Part shown: one piece after another, positions 10,125 through 18,346 of the stretch | Layout: each line of letters opens with the position of its first letter | Position numbering within the stretch: position 1 is the stretch's first letter | DNA from: Gordonia lacunae | Lineage (GTDB): Bacteria; Actinomycetota; Actinomycetes; Mycobacteriales; Mycobacteriaceae | Direction: 5' to 3' | Assembly: GCF_002149015.1 (NCBI RefSeq) | Contig: NZ_NGFO01000003.1 | Span: forward strand, 1-64,000 | Length of the DNA stretch: 64,000 nt | Notes under the pieces: generated by a model | What the model was told of the DNA's origin: nothing | Databases searched by the model: none | What the model saw: the letters and a program-made list of their open reading frames with translations, nothing else | Position numbers and translations under genes: made by a program

Positions 10125-11249
10125 TCAGCTCCGCAGCGTCGCCAGCGCGGAGGATCGGCGCAGACCCGCGGTCATCAGCAGGTCGACGAGCAGCGAACGG
10201 ATCTCGGCGAGCAGCGCGGCCTCCGACAGATCGCTGTTGGTGACCAGGTCGATGCGGGCCTTGCGCACGATGCTGCGAATGACCCGGGCCGCGTCGGCCT
10301 GGTCGGGTTCTTCGCCGGGGTCGGCCATCATCATCGCGCGCAGCACCTCGAAGGCGCCGGCGAGATCGTCGATGATCTCGATCAGCTCGGGCAGCACCGG
10401 CACCCCCCGCTGGGTCATGCCGAGCGACCGTCGCGCGATGATCCGGAAGTTGCGGACCGCGTTGTCGATCGGGTCGGCGGTGGCCGAGATCCGGTCCAGC
10501 CGCATCCGCGAACCCCAGTAGAGCGGTGAGATCCTTGTGACCTCGCGTCCGCCGGTCATGTCCGACCGCATCTTGTTGATCGCAGCCTGCGTCCCGCGCC
10601 CGGATTCCAGGGCGGCCGCGATGAGCTCCTCGTCGCGTTCGCGGAGTCCGGTGGCCAGCTGGCGTGCCGCGTCCCGCACGGTCGCCAGGACGCCGGCCGC
10701 GTCCCGGCGCGCCCGGCTCGCCGGGTTCACCGGCAGCAGCGCCCCGACGAGGATGCCGACCAGCCCGCCGATGAGCGCGTCGAGCGCGCGATGGAAACCC
10801 GCCACGCCGCCGGGCGGGAGGAGTGTCGCGACCAGCGCGGCCGACGAGGCCGCCTGCATGGGGACCAGCGGGCCATCGTCGAGAAAGACCGCCACCGTCA
10901 TCGCCAGGGCGACGACGACCATGATCTGCCAGGCCCCCTCACCGACCAGGCTGATGAAGAGATCGCCGACGAGGATGCCGATCGCGACACCGCCGACGAG
11001 TTCGGCGGCCCGGCGCCACCGCTGCCCCAGGGACAGGCCCAGCGAGATCACCGCGGCGATGGGCGCGAAGAACGGGTCGGGGTGGATGAAGATCTCCACC
11101 GCGATCCACCACGACACCCCCGCCGCCAGCGCACACTGGACGATCGGCACCAGCGACACGCGTAACCGGCGCAGCCGGTTCTTCAGCGGCGCGGGCATCG
11201 CGTTGAACACCCGGCGCGGATACGACGGGTTCGCGGCAGTCGATGCCAT
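10125..11249 (-). CDS. FUSC/aromatic-acid-exporter-like membrane protein
   Basis: Protein of 374 residues. After a basic N-terminus, six hydrophobic segments occupy residues ~32-175 (LVPIVQCALAAGVSWWIAV, PFFAPIAAVISLGLSLGQRW, AAELVGGVAIGILVGDLFI and following), a pattern of the FUSC / YgaH-like ArAE_2 half of fusaric-acid and aromatic-acid efflux proteins. The remaining 200 residues are cytosolic helices (ATGLRERDEELIAAALESGRG; PVLPELIEIIDDLAGAFEVLRAM). Only one six-helix half is present, so it may act as a dimer. Substrate unknown. It lies 15 bp beyond the CDF operator region and is transcribed the same way; it could be read separately from its own promoter. Confidence 0.82.
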   Translation of the reverse strand: MASTAANPSYPRRVFNAMPAPLKNRLRRLRVSLVPIVQCALAAGVSWWIAVEIFIHPDPFFAPIAAVISLGLSLGQRWRRAAELVGGVAIGILVGDLFISLVGEGAWQIMVVVALAMTVAVFLDDGPLVPMQAASSAALVATLLPPGGVAGFHRALDALIGGLVGILVGALLPVNPASRARRDAAGVLATVRDAARQLATGLRERDEELIAAALESGRGTQAAINKMRSDMTGGREVTRISPLYWGSRMRLDRISATADPIDNAVRNFRIIARRSLGMTQRGVPVLPELIEIIDDLAGAFEVLRAMMMADPGEEPDQADAARVIRSIVRKARIDLVTNSDLSEAALLAEIRSLLVDLLMTAGLRRSSALATLRS

Positions 11250-11291
11250 CAGGCGGATGTCATCCGCGGGTGACCGGTCGACTCGGTGCGA

Positions 11292-11744
11292 TCACACGAG
11301 GCCGAGTTCGGCGGCCGCGCGTGGATCGCTGTCGTTGAGCAGATCGAGGCACCGCAGGTGCTCGTCCTCCTCGCCGATCAGTTCGGCGGCCCGGGCCAGC
11401 GCCCCGACACACCGCAGGAAGCCGCGATTGGGTTCATGGCTCCACGGCACCGGACCGAAACCCTTCCAGCCGTGTCGACGCAGCTGATCGAGGCCGCGGT
11501 GGTAGCCGGTCCGCGCGTACGCATACGCCGCGATCACCGCGGCGGTGTCGATGTCGCCACCGGCAGCGGCGCCCTTCGACGACTCGAGAGCTGCCTCGGC
11601 GAGGTGGGCCCAGGCGATCGAGGCGGTCGGGTGGGCGGCCGCGACCTCCGCCGCAGCCGCACCGTTGAGCAGGTCCGATTCGGCGTCGTCGTCCCCGGTG
11701 AGCAGAACCGGTTGTGGGCCGAGAAGATCTCCGAAAGACGTCAT
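11292..11744 (-). CDS. DUF3151 family protein (Rv0360c-like)
   Basis: Soluble helical protein of 150 residues. Segments ASIAWAHLAEAAL, AAYAYARTGYHRGLDQLRRHGWKGFGPVPWSHEPNRGFLRCVGAL and LIGEEDEHLRCLDLLNDSDP match the DUF3151 family of mycolic-acid actinobacteria; Rv0360c of M. tuberculosis (about 145 residues) is the member I compare. The helical-repeat look and the Trp-containing central motif suggest a TPR-like fold; no catalytic motif is visible. It diverges from the Rv0361-like gene 185 bp away, as in mycobacteria. Function unknown. Confidence 0.82.
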   Translation of the reverse strand: MTSFGDLLGPQPVLLTGDDDAESDLLNGAAAAEVAAAHPTASIAWAHLAEAALESSKGAAAGGDIDTAAVIAAYAYARTGYHRGLDQLRRHGWKGFGPVPWSHEPNRGFLRCVGALARAAELIGEEDEHLRCLDLLNDSDPRAAAELGLV

Positions 11745-11928
11745 GTCCTCTATTCAAGCATCGCGCCGGGTGCGGCCGTTCGTTCGATCAAACGCCCTAG
11801 TGCTGGAACGTCGGGCCATTCGCTAGGGTGAATGACGCAATCGGTCCTGCCGCCCTCCCGGTGATCGGCGTCGTCGGGCGGCCGGACCGAAGTCGTGCAC
11901 ATGGCGGGAATGCGGGGTGAATCAGTAG

Positions 11929-13791
11929 ATGGCGCGATCTGAGAGGCCGAGAGCTGCGGTCACCAGGGCATTGTCGACCCTGAAGCAGGTTCGGGAGGAC
12001 CGTCGCGCTCGCCTGGCGGGCGCGCGACCGACCCCCGATACTGTTCCGACCGGCACCGCCGCCACTCCACCCAGCACCAGCAGAGAGGGCCGCGAGCCAG
12101 CTGTGGACGATCCCACCCAGAACGAGACCGCCGCGGGCAAGGCCACCGAGGACACGGCCACCGGGACCGAGGCGACCGCAGCGGGGTCCACCACAGCGGG
12201 GTCCACCAGAGACGCGTCCACGGCGGGCGGTGCATCGACGAAGCCCGCAGCACCGAAACCGAAGGGTGGGCGCGGGATCGACGGCGCCACCCAGGTCATC
12301 AGTCGCGACAGCCTTCCGTCGGCCGAGGACCTCGAGGACCTCGACGACATCGACCCGCTGAGTGGGGACCCAGAGGCCGCCGCAACCGACGAGACGACAG
12401 CGGACGCGACGACGGCCGACGACGCCACACCTCCGCCCGCGCGCCGCGGCCCGAGCGATTCGAAGACGACGGTCATCCGGCGGTCGGACCTTCCGGACAC
12501 CGAGGGGCTCGAGGACCTCGACGACATCGACCCGACGGCCCCCGAGCCCGAGGAAGCGGCGCCGGACGCCGCCACCGAAGCAGAGGTGGCGTCCACCGAG
12601 TCCGAGCGCACCGACACCGAGCCCACCGCCACCGAGGCGGACACCGACACGGAGGCGGCCGCCGAACCGGAGCTCCCCGACGACGACACGGACCCGTCGT
12701 CGGGCACCGCGGTCAGCGCCGGGGTGGCAGCGGCCGGGGCTGCCGCGGTGGCGGCCGGCGCGACCGCTCGTGACTCCGACGACGAGACCGACGCCGAGTC
12801 CGACACCGAGGCCACGGAGCCGCCGGCAGACGAGGCCGACTCTGCTGACGCCGCGTCCGACGACCCGGCGGATACGCCCGAGTCAGACGAGGACTCCGTC
12901 GTCGAGTCGGACGCCGAGGCCGGGGCGATCGAGGCCGGGGCGATCGAGGACGAGACACCCGAGACCGGCGCAGCGACGGACGAGACGGACGAAACGGACT
13001 CCCCCACCGAGGCGATCGTCGTCCCCACCGACACGACCGACACCGACACGACCGACACCGACACGACCGACACCGACACCGACGACGCGGCTGACGAGTC
13101 CAAGACCGACGACCAGACCGACGACCAGACCGACGACGAGGCCGACGAGGACTCCGGACCGGACGCCGCCACGACCGTGATCCCCGCGGCAGCCGCTGCG
13201 GCGGCCGCCGCTTCTGCCCGGAGCGACACCTCGACCACGGATGACGGGGTCCGGACGACCCCCGAGCCGGTCGTTCCGGCGTCGAGCGAGGGGTGGACGA
13301 CCACCGACCGCGAACCCCAGGTCATCCCGGGAAGCGGACCCGGGTCACAGAAGAAGAAGCGCGGCAAGGGGCTGCTGATCGCGGCGGCAGCAATCGTGGT
13401 CGTGATCGTGGCCGTCGTCGGCGGCATCTTCGCCTACAACAGCCTGCGCGGTCCGGCACCTGCCGACGAGGCCGCGACCGTCGCCATGGATTACACGACC
13501 GCGCTGTACGAGGGCGACCTCTCGACGCTGCGGTCGGTCACCTGCGGCGAGCTCAACGCGTTCTACAGCGACTTCGACGATTCCGCGTATCAGCGGACCT
13601 ACGAGGCTCAGCGCGCCCGCAACGAGCTCGTGCGGACGCAGGCGATCAACGCGGTCCGGGTCGTCGAGGGCGGCAACCAGGCCGTCGTCGAGGTGGTCGC
13701 GGTGCACACGAACACCCCTGATCAGCCCGAGACCGTCACGCTGAATCTGCAGCGCGACGGCGACGACTGGAAGGTGTGCAACCCCACGTGA
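11929..13791 (+). CDS. Rv0361-like membrane protein with a long acidic disordered N-terminus
   Basis: 620 residues, over twice the length of mycobacterial Rv0361 (~275). Residues 1-475 are low-complexity, dominated by Asp, Glu, Thr, Ala and Ser. One membrane segment, GLLIAAAAIVVVIVAVVGGI (about 481-504), preceded by KKKRGK, puts the N-terminus in the cytosol. The ~115-residue outer domain (AATVAMDYTTALYEGDLSTL ... DWKVCNPT) resembles the DUF4878/NTF2-like domains. Two related cassettes (TQVI.RDSLPSAEDLEDLDDIDP near 121 and TTVI.RSDLPDTEGLEDLDDIDP near 179) plus ATTVIP near 415 look like Thr-phosphorylation/FHA-binding motifs, an inference. A stretch coding (TDTTDT)n at 13027-13085 is an 18-bp DNA repeat. 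Start ATG follows GGGGTGA. Confidence 0.78.
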   Translation: MARSERPRAAVTRALSTLKQVREDRRARLAGARPTPDTVPTGTAATPPSTSREGREPAVDDPTQNETAAGKATEDTATGTEATAAGSTTAGSTRDASTAGGASTKPAAPKPKGGRGIDGATQVISRDSLPSAEDLEDLDDIDPLSGDPEAAATDETTADATTADDATPPPARRGPSDSKTTVIRRSDLPDTEGLEDLDDIDPTAPEPEEAAPDAATEAEVASTESERTDTEPTATEADTDTEAAAEPELPDDDTDPSSGTAVSAGVAAAGAAAVAAGATARDSDDETDAESDTEATEPPADEADSADAASDDPADTPESDEDSVVESDAEAGAIEAGAIEDETPETGAATDETDETDSPTEAIVVPTDTTDTDTTDTDTTDTDTDDAADESKTDDQTDDQTDDEADEDSGPDAATTVIPAAAAAAAAASARSDTSTTDDGVRTTPEPVVPASSEGWTTTDREPQVIPGSGPGSQKKKRGKGLLIAAAAIVVVIVAVVGGIFAYNSLRGPAPADEAATVAMDYTTALYEGDLSTLRSVTCGELNAFYSDFDDSAYQRTYEAQRARNELVRTQAINAVRVVEGGNQAVVEVVAVHTNTPDQPETVTLNLQRDGDDWKVCNPT

Positions 13792-14066
13792 CGAACGGAC
13801 ACCGGTACGGCCCGCCGGCGGCCGGCCCGGGTGACCGTTCTACGCCTGGATACTTCACGCCTCCGGTTCGGTCGGCGCCTCCCGCGGACACGACGCCCCA
13901 CCGGGGGCCCGCGCCGGAGCACCGGGTTCGCACCAGTCGTATCCGTCCGTACGAGGTCGGTTCACCGCAACGGTCCCGGTCGCGAGTCGACCCGGCCGTC
14001 GTGATCGCCGCCCTGGTGATGGTCGCGCTCGCCGCCGCGGTCGTCGTGGGTCTCGCTCTCACCTGA
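13788..14066 (+). CDS. Small Pro-rich protein with C-terminal membrane anchor
   Basis: 92 residues if it begins at GTG 13788, which overlaps the stop of the Rv0361-like gene as GTGA and suggests translational coupling. Residues 1-60 are rich in Pro, Arg, Ser and Gly (GYFTPPVRSAPPADTTPHRGP) with no hydrophobic segment; the last 25 residues (AVVIAALVMVALAAAVVVGLALT) form one membrane helix. This topology, a cytosolic disordered tail with a C-terminal anchor, fits an accessory of the preceding single-pass protein. No family recognised. A GTG at 13776 would lengthen it by four residues. Confidence 0.6.
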   Translation: MTNGHRYGPPAAGPGDRSTPGYFTPPVRSAPPADTTPHRGPAPEHRVRTSRIRPYEVGSPQRSRSRVDPAVVIAALVMVALAAAVVVGLALT

Positions 14067-14208
14067 GTTCGTCCGAACCCGCTCGACACGGTTTCGCCGT
14101 CCGGCGGCGGGGTAACCGCCGAGTGATCACGAGTGTCGAGACGTCCGGCACGGCGGGGAGAATCCGTCGGACATCGTGGTCGTTTGTCCCGAGGTCCGGA
14201 GTGACGAC

Positions 14209-14940
14209 ATGCCTCTTTCACTGGCCGAGCAGACCGAGAAGGAACTGGGCGGGATCAAGAGCGTGCTCTGCCGCCAGAAACGAGATCACGTCGAACTCGA
14301 CCGGCTCATCGCCGCGGCCGAGAAGTCGAGTGGCACCGAGCGCGCGGCCGCGCTCGACGACCTGACCCGCCTGGTGTTCCCGCATGCGTTCGCCGAGGAA
14401 GCCGTGCTGTGGCCGGTGATCCGGCGCCGGCTGCCCGACGGGGAACAGCTGACGCTCGAGGTCGAGAAGGAGCATCAGGCGATCAACGAGCTCGTCACGT
14501 CCCTGGCGAAAGTCGATGTCGACAGCGCCGAGCACCGGGAGTTGTTCACCGAGATCGTCCGGCTGCTCCGCGAGGACGTCCGGGATGAAGAGGACGAGCT
14601 CCTTCCGCGACTGCAGGAGGTGAGCACCACCGCCGAACTGATTCGATGGGGCTCCTACTGGCAGGCGGTCCGCTCGACCGCGCCGACCCGCCCGCATCCC
14701 GTGGTGGCCAGGCGCCCACCGGGCAATGTGCTCGCCGCCGTGCCGCTCAGCGTGCTGGACCGTATCCGCGACCGGCTCGACGCGCTCGCGCGCTCCGCCG
14801 GTGCCGGCTCTCGACTGGCCCGATCGGCGAGCGCCGCCGTCGCATCCGTGGCCGGGGCCGTCGAACACCTCCCGCCGCTGCAGCGGGGCGAGCGCCGCGC
14901 CACGCGGTCGCCGCGAACCGACAACCGACGCGTCAGGTAG
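14209..14940 (+). CDS. Hemerythrin HHE-domain protein
   Basis: 243 residues. Residues ~15-160 form a hemerythrin-like four-helix bundle with candidate di-iron ligands: KRDHVELDRL (His), FPHAFAEEAVLWPVI (His-x3-Glu) , EKEHQAINELV (His) and DEEDELLPRL (Glu/Asp). Bacterial stand-alone HHE proteins bind O2, NO or act in redox and iron homeostasis; mycobacterial members respond to oxidative stress. The C-terminal ~80 residues are Arg/Ala/Ser-rich and amphipathic (AGSRLARSASAAVASVAGAVEHL), possibly a membrane- or nucleic-acid-binding tail. GGAG seven to eight bases before ATG 14209 fixes the start. The stop is followed by a strong bidirectional hairpin shared with fba. Confidence 0.85.
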   Translation: MPLSLAEQTEKELGGIKSVLCRQKRDHVELDRLIAAAEKSSGTERAAALDDLTRLVFPHAFAEEAVLWPVIRRRLPDGEQLTLEVEKEHQAINELVTSLAKVDVDSAEHRELFTEIVRLLREDVRDEEDELLPRLQEVSTTAELIRWGSYWQAVRSTAPTRPHPVVARRPPGNVLAAVPLSVLDRIRDRLDALARSAGAGSRLARSASAAVASVAGAVEHLPPLQRGERRATRSPRTDNRRVR

Positions 14941-14950
14941 GCCGAAAAGA

Positions 14951-14985
14951 CTTCTGCCCGCACCCTTGTCGGGCGCGGGCAGAAG
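14951..14985 (-). terminator. Intrinsic terminator of fba
   Basis: CTTCTGCCCGC (14951-14961) pairs perfectly with GCGGGCAGAAG (14975-14985) around a 13-base loop. On the minus strand the hairpin is followed by UCUUUUCGG, a short U-run, so it terminates fba transcripts; it also lies just behind the hemerythrin gene stop. Confidence 0.82.
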
Positions 14986-14999
14986 CAGGCGGACTGCGG

Positions 15000-16037
15000 T
15001 CAGGCGGTCAGGGACTTACCGTTGGACTTGAGGTCGTTACACGCCTCGACGACGCGCTCGCTCATGTTGGTCTCGGCCTTCTTCGACCAGCTGCGCGGAT
15101 CGTAGACCTTCTTGTTGCCGACGTCGCCGTCGACCTTCAGGACACCGTCGTAGTTGCTGAACATGTGGCCGGCGACCGGGCGGCTGTAGGCGTACTGCGT
15201 GTCGGTGTCGACGTTCATCTTCACGACGCCGTAACTCAGGGCCTCGTCGATCTCGCTCTTCAGCGAGCCCGATCCGCCGTGGAACACGAAGTCGAAGGGC
15301 TTGGCGGCGTCGCCGAGGCCGAGCTTCTTGGCGGCGACCTCCTGGCCGGTGTTGAGGACGTCGGGACGCAGCTTGACGTTGCCCGGCTTGTACACGCCGT
15401 GCACGTTGCCGAAGGTCGCGGCCAGCAGGTAGCGGTTGCCGCTGTCACTCGCACCGAGCGCCTCGATGGTCTTCTCGAAGTCCTCGGGGGTGGTGAACAG
15501 CTTGTCGTTGATCTCGTTCTCGACGCCGTCCTCCTCGCCGCCGACCACGCCGATCTCGATCTCGAGGATGATGTTGGCGGCGCCGGCCTTGGCCAGCAGC
15601 TCCTTGGCGATCTCCAGGTTCTCGTCCAGCGGCACCGCGCTGCCGTCCCACATGTGCGACTGGAACAGCGGGTTGCGGCCGGCGTCGACGCGCTCCTGCG
15701 AGATCTGCAGCAGCGGCCGGACGTAGGTGTCGAGCTTGTCCTTCGGGCAGTGGTCGGTGTGCAGACCGATGAGGACGTCGTACTCGGCCGCGACGACGTG
15801 CGCGAACTCGGCGAGTGCGACCGCGCCGGTCACCATGTCCTTGACACCCTGGCCGGACCCGAACTCGGCGCCACCGGTCGAGAACTGGATGATCCCGTCA
15901 CTGCCTGCGTCGGCGAAACCCTTGATGGCGGCGTTGATCGTCGACGACGAGGTGCAGTTGATCGCGGGGAATGCGTAACCGCCCTTCTTCGCCTTGTCGA
16001 ACATCTCGGCGTACTGCTCCGGGGTTGCAATGGGCAT
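15000..16037 (-). CDS. fba: Fructose-bisphosphate aldolase, class II
   Basis: Cleaves fructose-1,6-bisphosphate to DHAP and glyceraldehyde-3-phosphate in the cytosol; also used in gluconeogenesis. 345 residues, family-typical (M. tuberculosis Rv0363c, 344). Zinc and catalytic residues are present: LHTDHCPKDK (zinc His, catalytic Asp, ~107-116), GVVGGEEDGV (~175), HGVYKPGNV (zinc His) and FHGGSGS (zinc His, phosphate loop), plus the K+-site motif NVDTDTQYA. GGAGG eight bases before ATG 16037 fixes the start. Monocistronic with its own terminator; dedA diverges 226 bp away, with a CGGGCAC/GTGCCCG dyad at 16171-16189 in the shared promoter region. Confidence 0.97.
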   Translation of the reverse strand: MPIATPEQYAEMFDKAKKGGYAFPAINCTSSSTINAAIKGFADAGSDGIIQFSTGGAEFGSGQGVKDMVTGAVALAEFAHVVAAEYDVLIGLHTDHCPKDKLDTYVRPLLQISQERVDAGRNPLFQSHMWDGSAVPLDENLEIAKELLAKAGAANIILEIEIGVVGGEEDGVENEINDKLFTTPEDFEKTIEALGASDSGNRYLLAATFGNVHGVYKPGNVKLRPDVLNTGQEVAAKKLGLGDAAKPFDFVFHGGSGSLKSEIDEALSYGVVKMNVDTDTQYAYSRPVAGHMFSNYDGVLKVDGDVGNKKVYDPRSWSKKAETNMSERVVEACNDLKSNGKSLTA

Positions 16038-16263
16038 CGACGAATCCTCCAGGGTGTTGATGTGCTCTGGTGTTCGGGTTCTCTCGCCTCGATTGGTGCT
16101 TCGATGGCGAGCAGCCGGACTTCCCGCGGCCGGACTTCTCCCAGTATGGCAGGTGCCACATCACCCGGCGCGGGCACCATTCGTGCCCGGACCTGCTGGA
16201 AAACGGCGACGGCGAGGCCGTGAGATTCTGTCCTCGACGGACGCGCAGGTACTCTGGGTCCCC

Positions 16264-16980
16264 GTGATCGACTCCGCGCTTGCCACCACGACCACCAACC
16301 TGGCGCTGCTGCCGGGATTCCTGGATCCGGTGAACCTGCTCAACTCGTTCGGCACGTGGATGCTGGCCGGTCTGCTGTTGGTCGTGTTCATCGAGTCGGG
16401 TCTGCTGTTCCCGCTGCTCCCCGGCGACTCGCTGCTCTTCACGGCGGGTCTCATCGTGGCGGCGAAGTCCGCGGAGATCGAGCCGTTCGCCCCGCTCTGG
16501 GTGCTCCTCGTCCTGATCCCCATCGCGGCGTTCCTCGGCGACCAGGTCGGCTACTGGATCGGCAAGAAGGCGGGGTACTCGCTGTTCCGGCCGGACGCGA
16601 AGATCCTGAAGCAGGTCTACATCGAGGAGGCGCACGAGTTCTTCGAGAAGCACGGCCCGGTGACGATCATCCTGGCGCGCTTCGTCCCCATCGTGCGGAC
16701 CTACGCCCCGCTGGTCGCCGGCGCCGCGAAGATGCGGTACCCCATCTTCCTCACGTACAACATCATCGGCGCGATCGCCTGGGGCGCGGGTGTCACGCTG
16801 CTCGGCTACTTCCTGGGGCAGATCGAGTTCATCCGCGACAACATCGACTACATCTTCCTGTTCATCGTCTTCATCTCGGTTCTGCCGATCATCACCGAGA
16901 TCGGCAAGCGCATCCTGCGCTCGCGCAAGAAGGTCGTCGAGGAAGCTCCGCTGCCCGCGTCGGACGAGGCCAACAACTGA
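16264..16980 (+). CDS. DedA-family membrane protein (Rv0364-like)
   Basis: 238 residues with about six hydrophobic segments. DedA/Tvp38 signatures: ESGLLFPLLPGDSLLFTAG (re-entrant region with acidic residue), GDQVGYWIGKKAGYSLF, and FEKHGPVTIILARFVPIVRTYAPLVAGAAKMRY with the key Arg residues of the G-x3-R-F-P-x-x-R-T motif. DedA proteins are proton-coupled undecaprenyl-phosphate or phospholipid flippases needed for envelope integrity; the exact lipid here is unknown. Start GTG 16264 gives the length of Rv0364 (~227); the open frame extends far upstream over the fba promoter without homology. C-terminal Arg/Lys/Glu tail is cytosolic. Confidence 0.88.
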   Translation: MIDSALATTTTNLALLPGFLDPVNLLNSFGTWMLAGLLLVVFIESGLLFPLLPGDSLLFTAGLIVAAKSAEIEPFAPLWVLLVLIPIAAFLGDQVGYWIGKKAGYSLFRPDAKILKQVYIEEAHEFFEKHGPVTIILARFVPIVRTYAPLVAGAAKMRYPIFLTYNIIGAIAWGAGVTLLGYFLGQIEFIRDNIDYIFLFIVFISVLPIITEIGKRILRSRKKVVEEAPLPASDEANN

Positions 16981-17016
16981 TCTGCGGCACGCTGCCCGAG
17001 CTCGGAGTCCCGCCCG

Positions 17017-17709
17017 TCACCACGCGGCGTCGAGGTCGGCGTGCTGCCGGACCCAGGCATGCATGGCGATCCCGGCGGCGACACCCGCGTTGATGCTCCG
17101 TGTCGAGCCGAACTGGGCGATCGACACCGTGAGATCGGCCTCGCGCTGCGCGTCGTCGCTGACCCCGGGGCCTTCCTGACCGAACAGCAGCACGCAGTCG
17201 CGCGGTAGTTCGGCCGTCTCGAGAGGCTGCGCACCGGGGGTGTTGTCCACCGCCACCACGGTCAGTCCCGCGTCGCGAGCCCAGCAGATGAGGTCGGAGA
17301 CCGTCTCGTGGTGCATGAGGTGCTGATAGCGATCGGTCACCATCGCCCCGCGCCTGTTCCAGCGGCGCCGCCCGACGATGTGGACGGCGGCCACCGCGAA
17401 GGCATTGGCGGTGCGCACCACGGTGCCGATGTTGGCGTCGTGGGCGAAGTTCTCGATGGCGACGTGGAGCGGATGCCGACGGGCGTCGATGTCGGCGACG
17501 ATCGCCTCGCGTGACCAGTACCGATACGCGTCGACGACGTTGCGGGTGTCGCCGTGGGCGAGCAATTCGGCGTCGAGGCGCGGATCGTCGGGTACGGGCT
17601 CGCCGGGATGGTCGACGGCCCAGGGCCCGACCCCGACGGCCGGTCCGGTCTGCCACTCGGTCGGTCCCGCGGCGGCGTCCCCGTCGTGATCGGCCAACGT
17701 GTCAGGCAA
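17017..17709 (-). CDS. TrmH/SpoU-family RNA methyltransferase (Rv0380c-like)
   Basis: SAM-dependent 2'-O-ribose methyltransferase of tRNA or rRNA. About 230 residues with a SPOUT (knotted) domain covering the C-terminal ~160: NFAHDANIGTVVRTANAFAV (motif 1, Asn and Arg), LLFGQEGPGVSD (motif 2, with Glu) and AQFGSTRSINAGVAAGIAMHAW (motif 3). Residues 1-60 form a Pro/Asp-rich leader. The start is uncertain: TTG 17709 overlaps the pyrE stop by 8 bp and TTG 17697 is next; no ATG or GTG lies in the relevant interval. Cotranscription after pyrE is likely. Same neighbourhood as Rv0380c and pyrE (Rv0382c) in M. tuberculosis. Confidence 0.85.
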   Translation of the reverse strand: MPDTLADHDGDAAAGPTEWQTGPAVGVGPWAVDHPGEPVPDDPRLDAELLAHGDTRNVVDAYRYWSREAIVADIDARRHPLHVAIENFAHDANIGTVVRTANAFAVAAVHIVGRRRWNRRGAMVTDRYQHLMHHETVSDLICWARDAGLTVVAVDNTPGAQPLETAELPRDCVLLFGQEGPGVSDDAQREADLTVSIAQFGSTRSINAGVAAGIAMHAWVRQHADLDAAW

Positions 17710-18280
17710 GCCCGAGGTCGGCGAGGTCGAGGAGGGACCGGTACGGCACGCCGAGGGCCGTGATGACCGCGTCCGCACCGGTCGCGCGGTCGACGACGGT
17801 GGCCACCCCGACGACGTTGCCACCGATACCGCGAACGGCTTCGACGGCCGTGGACGGTGAGGCCCCGGTCGTACTGGTGTCCTCGACGACGAGTACGTCC
17901 CGGCCGACGATGTCGGGCCCCTCGATCTGACGTTGCATGCCGTGCGTCTTGGCCGCCTTGCGGACGACGAACGCGTCGACCGACCGGCCGTCCGCGTGCA
18001 TGATCGCCGTCGCCACGGGGTCCGCACCGAGGGTCAGGCCACCGACCGCGGCGTACTCCCAGTCGGCGGTCAGTTCGCGCATCAGCGTGCCGATCAGTCG
18101 CGAGGCCTCGTGGTGCAGCGTCGCCCGGCGCAGGTCGACGTAGTAGTCGGCTTCCTTACCCGACGACAGCGTCACCTTGCCGTGGACGACGGCGAGCTCG
18201 CGGACGAGCTCGGCGAGCCGTGCCTTCGCGGCCGGGTCGACCCGCGGGGTCTCGGCGGGAACCGGGGCGGACGAGGACAT
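17702..18280 (-). CDS. pyrE: Orotate phosphoribosyltransferase
   Basis: Joins orotate and PRPP to form OMP in pyrimidine synthesis. 192 residues, slightly longer than most PyrE by an Ala/Pro N-terminus. The PRPP-binding loop VLVVEDTSTTGASPSTAVEAV (~125-145) and the substrate region LTLGADPVATAI plus FVVRKAAKTHG are intact; GKEADYYVDLR is the orotate-side motif. GAGGGAA six bases before ATG 18280 supports the start. Lies in a minus-strand run with the Rv0383c-like gene upstream (67 bp) and the SpoU methylase downstream (overlapping), as in M. tuberculosis. Confidence 0.95.
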   Translation of the reverse strand: MSSSAPVPAETPRVDPAAKARLAELVRELAVVHGKVTLSSGKEADYYVDLRRATLHHEASRLIGTLMRELTADWEYAAVGGLTLGADPVATAIMHADGRSVDAFVVRKAAKTHGMQRQIEGPDIVGRDVLVVEDTSTTGASPSTAVEAVRGIGGNVVGVATVVDRATGADAVITALGVPYRSLLDLADLGLA

Positions 18281-18346
18281 GCGACTTCCCTCTCGGTCGA
18301 GCGTGCCGGGATCGACGATCTCCGGATGCGTGGCGTGCTGCGGCGA

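Noticed and set aside
13027..13085. TDTTDT-coding repeat as a possible structural RNA or binding array
   Set aside because: It is in frame within an acidic disordered protein; an 18-bp slippage repeat is the simpler reading.
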